The translations under genes were made by a program, and so were the position numbers. Source: Paracoccus denitrificans (GTDB lineage: Bacteria; Pseudomonadota; Alphaproteobacteria; Rhodobacterales; Rhodobacteraceae). Taken from it: a stretch of 54,453 nt of DNA. Where the stretch lies: contig NZ_FNEA01000027.1 of NCBI RefSeq assembly GCF_900100045.1, positions 1 through 54,453 of the forward strand. The letters run 5' to 3'. This document shows, one piece after another, positions 47,370 through 54,453 of the stretch. The stretch's first letter is position 1, and the number at the start of each line of letters is the position of its first letter. The notes under the pieces were generated by a model. It was not told where the DNA came from. It did not search any database and was given only the letters and a program-made list of their open reading frames with translations.

Positions 47370-49664
47370 ATGACCATTGCGATTATCGGCAACCAGTCGT
47401 TGATGCCGCGCGCCTTTCGACTGGGCCTGAATCAATGGTCCCGGACCGATGGCCGGGCAGGGTCTCCGACCTGGGCGGGGGCGGCGAACGCGGCGATCGT
47501 GCCGGCGGACGAGGATTTCGGAAGCTGCCTCGAGATCCTCAAGCAGGAGGCGGTGACGCAGGTCCGCTACATGCAGCGCACGCCGATCAATCCGGGCAGC
47601 TATCTGCGCATCTCGGCCAGGGTCAAGGCCATCGCGGGCAACCTGCCGCAGGTGCGCATCGCCGCCTTCGCCGGCAATGCCGCCGGCAACAACGTGGCGG
47701 GCGTGCCGCAGACCGGGCCTTCGGTCACGCTGCCAGGCTACGGCCAGGTGGTCGAGGTGGCGGCCATCGTCGGCACCGGCCGGCGCGAGGGCGTGGATAT
47801 GCCCTGGGGGCGCAATGCGACCTTCGGCCATTTCGGCCTGGACCTGACCGGCGACAACAACGGCTCGATCCGCATCGAGAGCATCGTGATCGAGGACGTG
47901 ACCGCCGCCTTCGTCCCGGGGATGCTGGATTGGGTCGACGTGCGCGATTTCGGCGCCATCGGGGACGGGACGGCCAATGACCGCGGCGCCTTCGTCGCCG
48001 CCGACCAGGCCGCTGCCGGTCGTCAGGTGCTGGTGCCCGAGGGCAGCTATTTCATCGGTTCGGACCTGAGCATGTCCTCGCCCATGCGCTTCGTCGGCAC
48101 GCTGAGCATGCCGCGCACGGCGCGGCTGGCGCTGACGCGCAGCTTCGACTTTCCGACCTATGCCGCCGCCTTCGGCGACGAGACCGAGGGGATGAAGCGC
48201 GCGTTGCAGGCGCTTCTGGGCTTTACCGACCATTCGGTGCTGGATCTGTGCGGCCGCAACGTGCATCTGTCCGAGCCGATCACCATCGCCGACGCGGTGC
48301 CGGGCATGACCAGCTTTGCCAACCGCCGGGTGATCGCCAACGGCCAGATCAGCATCGTGCCCGGCGCGGCCTGGGACAGCCGGGTGGTGACCTCGACCGC
48401 GACCTATAACCCGGCGCAGTCGCAGGTGCTTTCCGCCGTCGGCAACATCGCCAATATCGAGGTCGGCGCGCGCGTGACCGGCAACGGCGTCGGGCGCGAA
48501 GTCTATGTCATGGCCAAGAACGTGGCGGCCGGCACGCTGACGCTGTCGCTGCCGCTTTACGGGGGCGCGGGGACGCGCAGCTACAGCTTTACCCGTTATC
48601 GCTATGCCGTCGACTTCTCCGGCATGGAGCATCTGAGCCGCTTCAATTTCGACGATGTCGAGTTCCTGCTGGAGGGCAATGCCAGCGGCGTCATGCTGGC
48701 CAAGACCGGCAACATGAACTGTTTCCGCGACTGCTATTTCACCCGGCCCAGGGATCGCGGCATCACCTCGATCGGCACGGCCTGCCAGGGCATGCTGGTG
48801 GACCGCTGCGAGTTCCTGTCGAACGAGATGGGCGATCTGGCGCAGAACCGCACGACCGTCGCGCTGAACGTCAACAACAACGACAGCAAGATCCGCCACA
48901 GCCGCTTTATCCGCTTCGCGCATTTCGCGGTGATGAACGGCGGCGGCCACATGATCGAGGGCAACCACTGGTTCCAGGGCGACAATGCCCAGAACGGCGT
49001 GCGCTTCGGCGGGCTGGTGCTGACCCAGACCAATGTGCAGGCGACCGTCACCGGGAACTATGTCGACAATTGCTCGATCGAATGGACCAACGAGCACGAT
49101 CCCCATCCGAATTTCGACGGCGAGGAATATTCCTTCGGTGGGCTGACGATCACCGGCAACACCTTCCTGGCCTCGAATACGACGCCGGGCTTCAACTGGC
49201 TGGTGGTCAAGCCCTATGGCAACGGGCATTTCCTGCACGGCCTGGCGGTGATGGGCAATGTGTTCAAGTCGCTGTTCAACAAGATCACCCGCATCGACCG
49301 GGTGGACACCACTTTCGCCGACCTGAACTATCAGCGCATGCGCAACATCCAGTTCCAGGGCAACATGTTCAACGGTGTGAACATCTTTGTCGCCAATCCG
49401 ATCGATATCACCCACAGCCAGGCCACGGCCTCGAACCGCTGGCTGATCACGGTGGACAAGGCGCTGCCTTTCAACGGCTGGGTGCGCAATGTCGAATCCG
49501 TGGTCGCCACCAGCGCCATCACCAATGCCGCCAATGCCCGCATCTCCGAGATGCCCTGGGTGCAGACGCAGCTGGTGGCGAACCAGCGCCAGATCGCGGT
49601 GAACTGGAATACGGCGGCGCGCGGCTCGGTCAGCATCCGGGCGCGGATGGACAACCCGGACTGA
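47370..49664 (+). CDS. Right-handed beta-helix protein with pectate-lyase-3 domain, possible tail fibre/spike
   Basis: A 764-residue protein without signal peptide or membrane segment. Residues 1-185 look like a beta-sandwich carbohydrate-binding module (LNQWSR to IRIESIVIEDV). VDVRDFGAIGDGTANDRGAF (about 190-210) opens a pectate-lyase-3/GH28-related beta-helix, which continues through Asn-rich turns (TGNTFLAS, IEGNHWFQGDN, VMGNVFKS, FQGNMFNG). The C-terminal 100 residues form a separate domain. Lack of a secretion signal, beta-helix and N-terminal module fit a phage or gene-transfer-agent tail fibre that reaches the outside by lysis. The CtrA box upstream agrees, since GTA production in Rhodobacterales depends on CtrA. 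A polysaccharide-modifying enzyme is the alternative. Confidence 0.75.
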   Translation: MTIAIIGNQSLMPRAFRLGLNQWSRTDGRAGSPTWAGAANAAIVPADEDFGSCLEILKQEAVTQVRYMQRTPINPGSYLRISARVKAIAGNLPQVRIAAFAGNAAGNNVAGVPQTGPSVTLPGYGQVVEVAAIVGTGRREGVDMPWGRNATFGHFGLDLTGDNNGSIRIESIVIEDVTAAFVPGMLDWVDVRDFGAIGDGTANDRGAFVAADQAAAGRQVLVPEGSYFIGSDLSMSSPMRFVGTLSMPRTARLALTRSFDFPTYAAAFGDETEGMKRALQALLGFTDHSVLDLCGRNVHLSEPITIADAVPGMTSFANRRVIANGQISIVPGAAWDSRVVTSTATYNPAQSQVLSAVGNIANIEVGARVTGNGVGREVYVMAKNVAAGTLTLSLPLYGGAGTRSYSFTRYRYAVDFSGMEHLSRFNFDDVEFLLEGNASGVMLAKTGNMNCFRDCYFTRPRDRGITSIGTACQGMLVDRCEFLSNEMGDLAQNRTTVALNVNNNDSKIRHSRFIRFAHFAVMNGGGHMIEGNHWFQGDNAQNGVRFGGLVLTQTNVQATVTGNYVDNCSIEWTNEHDPHPNFDGEEYSFGGLTITGNTFLASNTTPGFNWLVVKPYGNGHFLHGLAVMGNVFKSLFNKITRIDRVDTTFADLNYQRMRNIQFQGNMFNGVNIFVANPIDITHSQATASNRWLITVDKALPFNGWVRNVESVVATSAITNAANARISEMPWVQTQLVANQRQIAVNWNTAARGSVSIRARMDNPD

Positions 49665-49700
49665 GGCAGGATTGCCGGCTTTCCTGCGGCCCTCGGCGGA

Positions 49701-50186
49701 TCACTCCGCCGGGGGTTTCAGCATGTCCGACGCCGTCAGCTTGAACGCCTGGCCGAATCCGGCATTGAGCAGGCCCGAGACCGGCTCGATCCGCCAGAAG
49801 CGGAAATCCGGCAGGTCCAGATAGACCTTGGCCTTGGGATCGCGTTCCAGCCAGCGGGCGCGGCGGTTCTCGTCCGGCTCGGCCGGGACGGCACGGCCCA
49901 GGATCGACAGGCGGGCATGGGTCATGGCGTCGCCCTTGGCGGCCTCGGCGGCGATCAGCAGCCCGGCGCGGGGGTCGACGGCCAGCGCGCGCGCATGGGC
50001 GGCAAGCCCCGCCAGCAGGGCAAGCGGCACGCCGTCCGCATCGGTTTGCAGTGCGATGCGGGTTACCAGGGGCACGCCCGTCTCGGGGTCGAGCGTGCCG
50101 AGGCTGGCATGGCGCGCTGCCTCCAGCAATTGCCGGGCGAGGGCGCGGGCCTCGTCGGTGGTTTCGCGAATCGGGTCGATCTTCAT
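49701..50186 (-). CDS. HugZ-like FMN-binding split-barrel protein
   Basis: A 161-residue protein of the HugZ/pyridoxamine-phosphate-oxidase-like split-barrel family: ARQLLEAARHASLGTLDPET, VTRIALQTDADGVPLALLA, SILGRAVPAEPDE and DFRFWRIEPVSGLLNAGFGQA. Members bind FMN or heme, and some act in heme use. ATG 50186 is chosen over a TTG at 50234. A hairpin (49694-49711) covers its stop codon, between convergent genes. No heme transport genes adjoin. Confidence 0.75.
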   Translation of the reverse strand: MKIDPIRETTDEARALARQLLEAARHASLGTLDPETGVPLVTRIALQTDADGVPLALLAGLAAHARALAVDPRAGLLIAAEAAKGDAMTHARLSILGRAVPAEPDENRRARWLERDPKAKVYLDLPDFRFWRIEPVSGLLNAGFGQAFKLTASDMLKPPAE

Positions 50187-50243
50187 GGCGCCATGCTGCG
50201 CCGGCCATGTCGCGGCCGGCAAGCGGGTTTTCAACGAAATCTG

Positions 50244-51257
50244 TCAGGCTTTGATCGCCAGTTCCTCGGGGCGCAGCGCGCCGGGGAAATGGCAGGCGGT
50301 CAGATGCGCGCCGCTCCCTAGCGCCGGCCTTTCGCTGGCACAAAGGGCCTCGGCGCGCGGACAGCGGGTGCGGAAGACGCAACCCGAGGGCGGGCTCATC
50401 GGCGAGGGCAGCTCGCCCCGCAGCGGGATCATCCGCTTGTCGCGCTCAAGCTGGGGGTCGGGGATCGGCACGGCCGAAAGCAGCGCCTGCGTATAGGGAT
50501 GGCGCGGCTCGGCGTAAAGCGCCTGCGATTCGGCCAGTTCCATCACCCGGCCAAGATACATCACCAGCACCCGGTCGCTGATATGCTTTACCACCGACAG
50601 GTCATGGGCGATGAAGATCAGCGCCAGGCCAAGATCGCGCTGCAACTCGTCCAGCAGGTTGATGACCTGCGCTTGGATCGAGACGTCCAGCGCCGAGACC
50701 GGCTCGTCGCAGATCACCAGCTTGGGCTGGACGATCAGCGCCCGGGCGATACCGATGCGCTGGCACTGGCCGCCGCTGAACTCGTGCGGATAGCGGTTGA
50801 TCTGGTTCGGCAGCAGGCCGACGCGGTCCATCATGTCCTTGACCCGGACCTTGACCTCGTCGCGGCCCAGGCCCTTGTGATGGGTGGTCAGCGGCTCGGC
50901 GATGATCTGGCCGACGGTCATGCGCGGGTTCAGGCTGGCCAGCGGGTCCTGGAACACCATCTGGATCTGGCTGCGATATTTCAGCATCCTGCGCGCGGAA
51001 AGGCCGATCAGGTCGGTGCCGTCCTGCCAGATCGCCTGTCCCGTCGCCGGGACAAGGCCGATCAGCGCCCGGGCAAGGGTCGATTTGCCCGAGCCGGATT
51101 CGCCGACGATGCCCAGCGTCTCGCCCGGCATCAGGGTGAAATCCACCCCGCCCACGGCATGCAGCAGCCGCGGCCTGGCCCAAGGGAGCGCGCCTTGCGC
51201 GGGAAGCTGGAAGCTGACGCGCAGGTCGCGCGCCTGGATCAGCGGCTTGGCGGTCAT
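50244..51257 (-). CDS. oppF: Oligopeptide ABC transporter ATPase OppF
   Basis: A 337-residue ATPase: Walker A GIVGESGSGKSTLARAL, Q-loop MVFQDPLASLNPRMT, signature FSGGQCQRIGIAR, Walker B KLVICDEPVSALDVSIQ, switch IFIAHDLSVV. The C-terminal oligopeptide/dipeptide extension has HPYTQALLSAVPIPDP and the Cys-rich SGCVFRTRCPRAEALC typical of OppD/DppD-type iron-sulfur or zinc-binding tails. The start overlaps oppD by four bases. Last gene of oppABCDF. Confidence 0.92.
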   Translation of the reverse strand: MTAKPLIQARDLRVSFQLPAQGALPWARPRLLHAVGGVDFTLMPGETLGIVGESGSGKSTLARALIGLVPATGQAIWQDGTDLIGLSARRMLKYRSQIQMVFQDPLASLNPRMTVGQIIAEPLTTHHKGLGRDEVKVRVKDMMDRVGLLPNQINRYPHEFSGGQCQRIGIARALIVQPKLVICDEPVSALDVSIQAQVINLLDELQRDLGLALIFIAHDLSVVKHISDRVLVMYLGRVMELAESQALYAEPRHPYTQALLSAVPIPDPQLERDKRMIPLRGELPSPMSPPSGCVFRTRCPRAEALCASERPALGSGAHLTACHFPGALRPEELAIKA

Positions 51258-52309
51258 GGCCGGGCCTCCTGGAGGACGCTTGCCGGCATCTCGTCCAGAT
51301 CGGCGGCGGCGGGTTCGGGCAGGTCGGGCTGCGGCGCATGGCCGGCGCGCACCGTGGCAAGGCCGGCATGACAGGCGCGCTCGCGCCCCGGCGCAAAGGG
51401 GTCGAACGGCGGCATGGTTTCGCAAACCGGCATGACATAGGCGCAGCGCGGCGCAAAGGGGCAGCCGGGGGGCGGGTTGGTCATGTTGGGCGGGCTGCCG
51501 GGAATCGCGGCCAACTGCTCGCCCTGCTGGTCCAGTCGCGGGATCGCCGCCAGCAGACCCTGGGTATAGGGATGCGCGGGATCGGCAAAGACCGGCCCGA
51601 CCGGCGCGCGCTCCATCACCCTGCCGCCATACATGACCATCACCCGTTCGCAAGCGCCCGCGACCACGCCCAGGTCATGGGTGATCAGGATCATCGCCAT
51701 GCCGAATTCGCGGCGCAGATCGGCCAGCAGCTCCATGATCTGCGCCTGCACGGTCACGTCCAGCGCCGTGGTCGGCTCGTCCGCGATCAGCAGTTCGGGG
51801 CGGCAGAGCAGCGCCATGGCGATCATCACCCGCTGGCGCATCCCGCCGGAAAACTCGTGCGGGTAAAGCCGGATGCGGCCCCGCGCATCGGGGATCTTCA
51901 CGGCGTCGAGCATGCGCGCGGCCTCGGCCACCGCTTCGCGCTTGCCCATGCCCTTGTGCAGCATCAAGACCTCGGCCATCTGGTCCGAGACGCGCATATA
52001 GGAGTTCAGGCTGGTCATCGGGTCCTGGAACACCATGGCGATGCGGCGGGCGCGGATCCTGTTCAGCACCTTCGGGGTCGCGTTCAGGATCTCGGCCCCG
52101 TCGAAGCGGACCGAGCCCGCGGCGCGGCCGTTCCTGGCCAGCAGGCCCATGACGGCAAAGGCAAGCTGCGACTTGCCCGAGCCCGACTCGCCGACGATGC
52201 CCAGCGTCTGGCCGCGTTCCACGTCCAGGTCGATGCCGTTCACGGCCGAGACCTCGCCGTCGGTGGTGGCGAAGCGCACGTTCAGGTCGCGGATTTCCAG
52301 CAGGGCCAT
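51254..52309 (-). CDS. oppD: Oligopeptide ABC transporter ATPase OppD
   Basis: A 351-residue ATPase pairing with OppF: Walker A GIVGESGSGKSQLAFAV, MVFQDPMTSLNSYMRV, FSGGMRQRVMIAMAL, LLIADEPTTALDVTVQ, LITHDLGVVAG. The C-terminal extension carries HPYTQGLLAAIPRLD and PGCPFAPRCAYVMPVC, followed by a tail of about 40 Pro/Ala-rich residues that is longer than usual. ATG 52309 precedes MALLEIRDLNV; it starts one base from the oppC stop. Confidence 0.92.
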   Translation of the reverse strand: MALLEIRDLNVRFATTDGEVSAVNGIDLDVERGQTLGIVGESGSGKSQLAFAVMGLLARNGRAAGSVRFDGAEILNATPKVLNRIRARRIAMVFQDPMTSLNSYMRVSDQMAEVLMLHKGMGKREAVAEAARMLDAVKIPDARGRIRLYPHEFSGGMRQRVMIAMALLCRPELLIADEPTTALDVTVQAQIMELLADLRREFGMAMILITHDLGVVAGACERVMVMYGGRVMERAPVGPVFADPAHPYTQGLLAAIPRLDQQGEQLAAIPGSPPNMTNPPPGCPFAPRCAYVMPVCETMPPFDPFAPGRERACHAGLATVRAGHAPQPDLPEPAAADLDEMPASVLQEARP

Positions 52310-52310
52310 G

Positions 52311-53234
52311 TCAGCGATCCTTGGGGTCCAGCGCATCGCGCAGGCCGTCGCCGACGAAGAAGAAGGCAAACAGCGTGATGCAGAAGAAGAACAGCGGAAA
52401 GGCCAGTTGCCACAAGGTGCCGTAGTTCATCGTCCCCGCGCCCTCGGAGATCAGCGCGCCCCATGAGGTCAGCGGTTCCTGCAAGCCGAGGCCGAGAAAG
52501 CTGATGAAGCTTTCCGACAGGATCATCAGCGGCACCAGCAGCGTCGCATAGACCGCGACCACCCCCATCAGGTTCGGCACGATATGGCGCAGGATGATCC
52601 GCCATGCCGGCACGCCGGTGGCGCGGGCGGCCTCGATGAATTCGCGGTTCTTCAGGCTCAGGGTCTGGCCGCGCACGATGCGGGACATGTCGAGCCAGGA
52701 AATCAGGCCGATGCCCAGGAACAGCATCGACATCGAGCGGCCGAAGATGACCAGCAGCAGGATCAGCACGAACATGTAGGGGATCGACATCAGCACGTCG
52801 ACCATGCGCATCATCACCGCATCGGTGCGTCCGCCGACATAGCCGGCCGTCGCGCCGTAAAGCGTGCCGACCACGACCGCGATGCCGGCGCCGATCAGCC
52901 CGACCATTAGGCTGACCTGCGTGCCCTGCACGGTGCGCGAGAACAGGTCGCGGCCCAGGTCGTCGGTGCCGAAGTAATGCCCGTTCTCCCAGCTTGGGGC
53001 GCCCAGCAGCGCGGCCTGGCCCATGATCGAGAAATCCATTTCTTCGTTCGACCATGCGGCAAGCTGGCTGCCCAGCAGCGCGAACAGCCCGACCAGGATC
53101 AGCACCACCAGGCTGACCATGGCGGCCTTGTTGCGGCGAAAGCGGCGGCGGGCGTCGGCCCAGGGGCTGCGGCCCTTGACCTCGGGCTGGGCCAGGCGCG
53201 CGGCCAGCGATTGCATCTGACGGGCGTCGATCAT
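52311..53234 (-). CDS. oppC: Oligopeptide ABC transporter permease OppC
   Basis: A 307-residue permease with a cytoplasmic N-terminus (WADARRRFRRNKAAMVS), first helix, then HYFGTDDLGRDLFSRTVQGT, the diagnostic OppC/DppC segment, about five further helices, the coupling segment EFIEAARATGVPAWRIILRH and the closing GLGLQEPLTSWG. It forms the channel with OppB, from which it is separated by three bases. Confidence 0.93.
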   Translation of the reverse strand: MIDARQMQSLAARLAQPEVKGRSPWADARRRFRRNKAAMVSLVVLILVGLFALLGSQLAAWSNEEMDFSIMGQAALLGAPSWENGHYFGTDDLGRDLFSRTVQGTQVSLMVGLIGAGIAVVVGTLYGATAGYVGGRTDAVMMRMVDVLMSIPYMFVLILLLVIFGRSMSMLFLGIGLISWLDMSRIVRGQTLSLKNREFIEAARATGVPAWRIILRHIVPNLMGVVAVYATLLVPLMILSESFISFLGLGLQEPLTSWGALISEGAGTMNYGTLWQLAFPLFFFCITLFAFFFVGDGLRDALDPKDR

Positions 53235-53237
53235 GGC

Positions 53238-54155
53238 TCAATACCGGATCTTCGGGTCGATCCAGGCGTAGAGCACATCGACCACGAGGCTGAAAAGGAT
53301 GGTCAGCGCACCGACGAGGATGGTGATCCCCATCATCACCGCATAGTCGCGGTTCAGCGCCGAATCGACGAAGCTGCGGCCGATGCCGCCGGTCGAGAAA
53401 TACATGTCGATCACCACCGAGCCGGTGATCATGGTGACGAAGGCCGGGCCGAGATAGCTGATGACCGGCAGCATGGCGGGCTTGAGCGCATGGCGCAGGA
53501 TCACCGCGCGCTCGGGCAGGCCCTTGGCGCGGGCGGTGCGGATATGGTTCGAGCCCAGCACCTCCAGCATCGAGGACCGTGTGATGCGCGCGATCGAGGC
53601 CATGAAGCTGGTGGACAGCGCCACCACCGGCATGATCCAGTAGATCGGCCCGCCCCAGCCGCCGCCCGGCAGCCAGCCGAGCCACAGCGTGAAGACCAGC
53701 ACCAGGATCGGCGCCATGACGAAGTTCGGCAGCACCTGCGCGCCGATCGAGATGCCGACGGCGAGGTAGTCCATCCAGCTGTTCTGCCGGATCGCCGCCG
53801 CCACGCCCAGGGCCACGCCGACCGCCACCGCGACGACGAAGGCGACGCCGCCATAGGTCAGCGTCACCGGAAAGCCGGCGGCGATGATCTGGTTCACCGA
53901 ACGGTCGGGATAGACGAAGCTGGGGCCGAAATCGAAATGCGCCACGATCCCCCAGACATAGCCCGCGATCTGCCGCCACAGCGGCTCGTCCAGCCCGTAT
54001 TTCGCGTTCAGGTTGGCCAGCACCTGCGGCGGCAGGGCGCGTTCCTGCGTGAAGGGGCCGCCGGGCGCGGCATGCATCAGCAGGAACGAGACGACGATCA
54101 GCAAAAGCAGCGTCGGAATGGCGACCGCAAGCCGCCGCAGCATGAAGCCGAACAT
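53238..54155 (-). CDS. oppB: Oligopeptide ABC transporter permease OppB
   Basis: A 305-residue permease. MFGFMLRRLAVAIPTLLLLI forms the first helix, HAAPGGPFTQERALPPQVLA with NAKYGLDEPLW are OppB-specific, HIRTARAKGLPERAVILRH is the coupling region, and the late segment SVVIDMYFSTGGIGRSFVDS corresponds to the FxxPGxG block. It follows oppA after 66 bases that hold a stem-loop. Confidence 0.93.
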   Translation of the reverse strand: MFGFMLRRLAVAIPTLLLLIVVSFLLMHAAPGGPFTQERALPPQVLANLNAKYGLDEPLWRQIAGYVWGIVAHFDFGPSFVYPDRSVNQIIAAGFPVTLTYGGVAFVVAVAVGVALGVAAAIRQNSWMDYLAVGISIGAQVLPNFVMAPILVLVFTLWLGWLPGGGWGGPIYWIMPVVALSTSFMASIARITRSSMLEVLGSNHIRTARAKGLPERAVILRHALKPAMLPVISYLGPAFVTMITGSVVIDMYFSTGGIGRSFVDSALNRDYAVMMGITILVGALTILFSLVVDVLYAWIDPKIRY

Positions 54156-54194
54156 GCGCAGGTTCCCAGGGGCAGGTGCCGGACAGGATCGGAA

Positions 54195-54214
54195 GGGCGG
54201 CGCACGGGCCGCCC
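54195..54214 (-). promoter_or_regulatory. Stem-loop between oppA and oppB
   Basis: GGGCGGC and GCCGCCC (seven pairs) enclose a six-base loop just after the oppA stop. There is no U run, so it is more likely an RNA-stabilising or attenuating structure that keeps binding protein in excess over permease than a full terminator. Confidence 0.5.
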
Positions 54215-54221
54215 CCGAGGC

Positions 54222-54453
54222 TTATTTCTGGATGCGGTAGATGTCCTTGGCATACCAGTCGTTCATCACGTTCTCGGTCGGCAGGCCCTTGATGTCGTCG
54301 CGGATCATGTCGACCTTGGAATATTGATAGACCGGGACCAGCGGCATGTCCTCGGCCAGGATCTTCTCGGCCGCGGTATATTGCGCGTTCGGGTCTTCCG
54401 AGGTCTTGGACTGATCCATCAGCCTGTCGAATTCCGGGTTGGAATACTTGCCG
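54222..54453 (-). CDS. oppA: Oligopeptide-binding protein OppA, C-terminal part (cut by window edge)
   Basis: The last 77 residues of an SBP_bac_5 binding protein, beginning at the window edge with GKYSNPEFDRLMDQSKTSED and running through EKILAEDMPLVPVYQYSKV (the conserved APxxPLYxY-like region) to a TAA at 54222. The signal peptide and most of the ligand site lie outside. First gene of the opp operon. Confidence 0.9.
   Translation of the reverse strand, partial: GKYSNPEFDRLMDQSKTSEDPNAQYTAAEKILAEDMPLVPVYQYSKVDMIRDDIKGLPTENVMNDWYAKDIYRIQK

Noticed and set aside
49694..49711. CGGCGGA-TCAC-TCCGCCG hairpin as a terminator between convergent genes.
   Set aside because: It overlaps the HugZ-like stop codon and lacks a U run on either strand; kept only as a remark in that entry.

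Overview
The window is high-GC DNA with strong third-position GC bias from an alphaproteobacterium of the Rhodobacterales, most likely a Paracoccus. The evidence is a complete aztABCD zinc-uptake operon whose AztC carries the published Paracoccus ligand set at exactly residues 61, 138, 204 and 279, an NDUFS4-type complex I subunit, a class I lysyl-tRNA synthetase, a FeuP/FeuQ-like two-component system next to opgGHC, and a perfect CtrA box. No database could be searched, so species and novelty are not established.

Left part (1-19739): a cluster bounded by IS debris on the left and a wrecked phoX on the right. It carries homologues, recognised from family and order, of the tropodithietic acid (TDA) genes of marine roseobacters: tdaC-tdaD-tdaE plus a gamma-glutamylcyclotransferase like the TDA resistance factor TdaR3 (399-3236), a PaaZ-type protein with a destroyed aldehyde dehydrogenase site and an intact MaoC hydratase (7936-9483), tdaF (10514-11107), and tdaA-tdaB (18127-19739). 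Interleaved are genes not in the classical set: a five-gene peptide-type ABC importer operon led by the paaZ-like gene, a methyltransferase, a fused E1 and an E2 of a 2-oxoacid dehydrogenase, a TonB receptor and a DHA2-type exporter. The predicted logic is: phenylpyruvate to phenylacetyl-CoA (E1/E2), ring epoxidation and expansion (Paa enzymes encoded elsewhere), ring opening by the hydratase-only PaaZ, recyclisation to a seven-membered ring, oxidation by TdaE, sulfur or methyl tailoring, export, and possibly re-uptake of a metal complex. A repeated T-N11-A LysR-type box (core TCAG-N6-CGAT) precedes tdaC, occurs twice between the divergent paaZ-like and methyltransferase genes exactly 50 bp apart, and precedes the TonB receptor, so all four look like one TdaA regulon.

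Middle part (19740-29804): a phoX remnant, then aztABCD (minus strand) with a Zur-type palindrome shared with a divergent gene. That gene is an in-frame chimera of a secreted DUF1007 protein and the C-terminal half of polyphosphate kinase, followed by ppx; it is best explained by a deletion that joined the azt locus to ppk-ppx. Then come an M19 dipeptidase, an ABM-fold protein, an orphan ParA-like ATPase and an I78-type lipoprotein.

Right part (29847-54453): mostly core genes. These are uvrB, an NDUFS4-like subunit, tRNA-Ser(UGA), a FeuPQ-like two-component operon divergent from a PepSY-like periplasmic protein with a striking symmetrical operator between them, opgGHC for periplasmic glucans, fhs-nadD-dacB, a TerB-family gene, lysK, a CtrA-box-preceded beta-helix protein that may be a gene-transfer-agent or phage-type tail spike, a HugZ-like gene, and an oppABCDF operon cut by the window edge.
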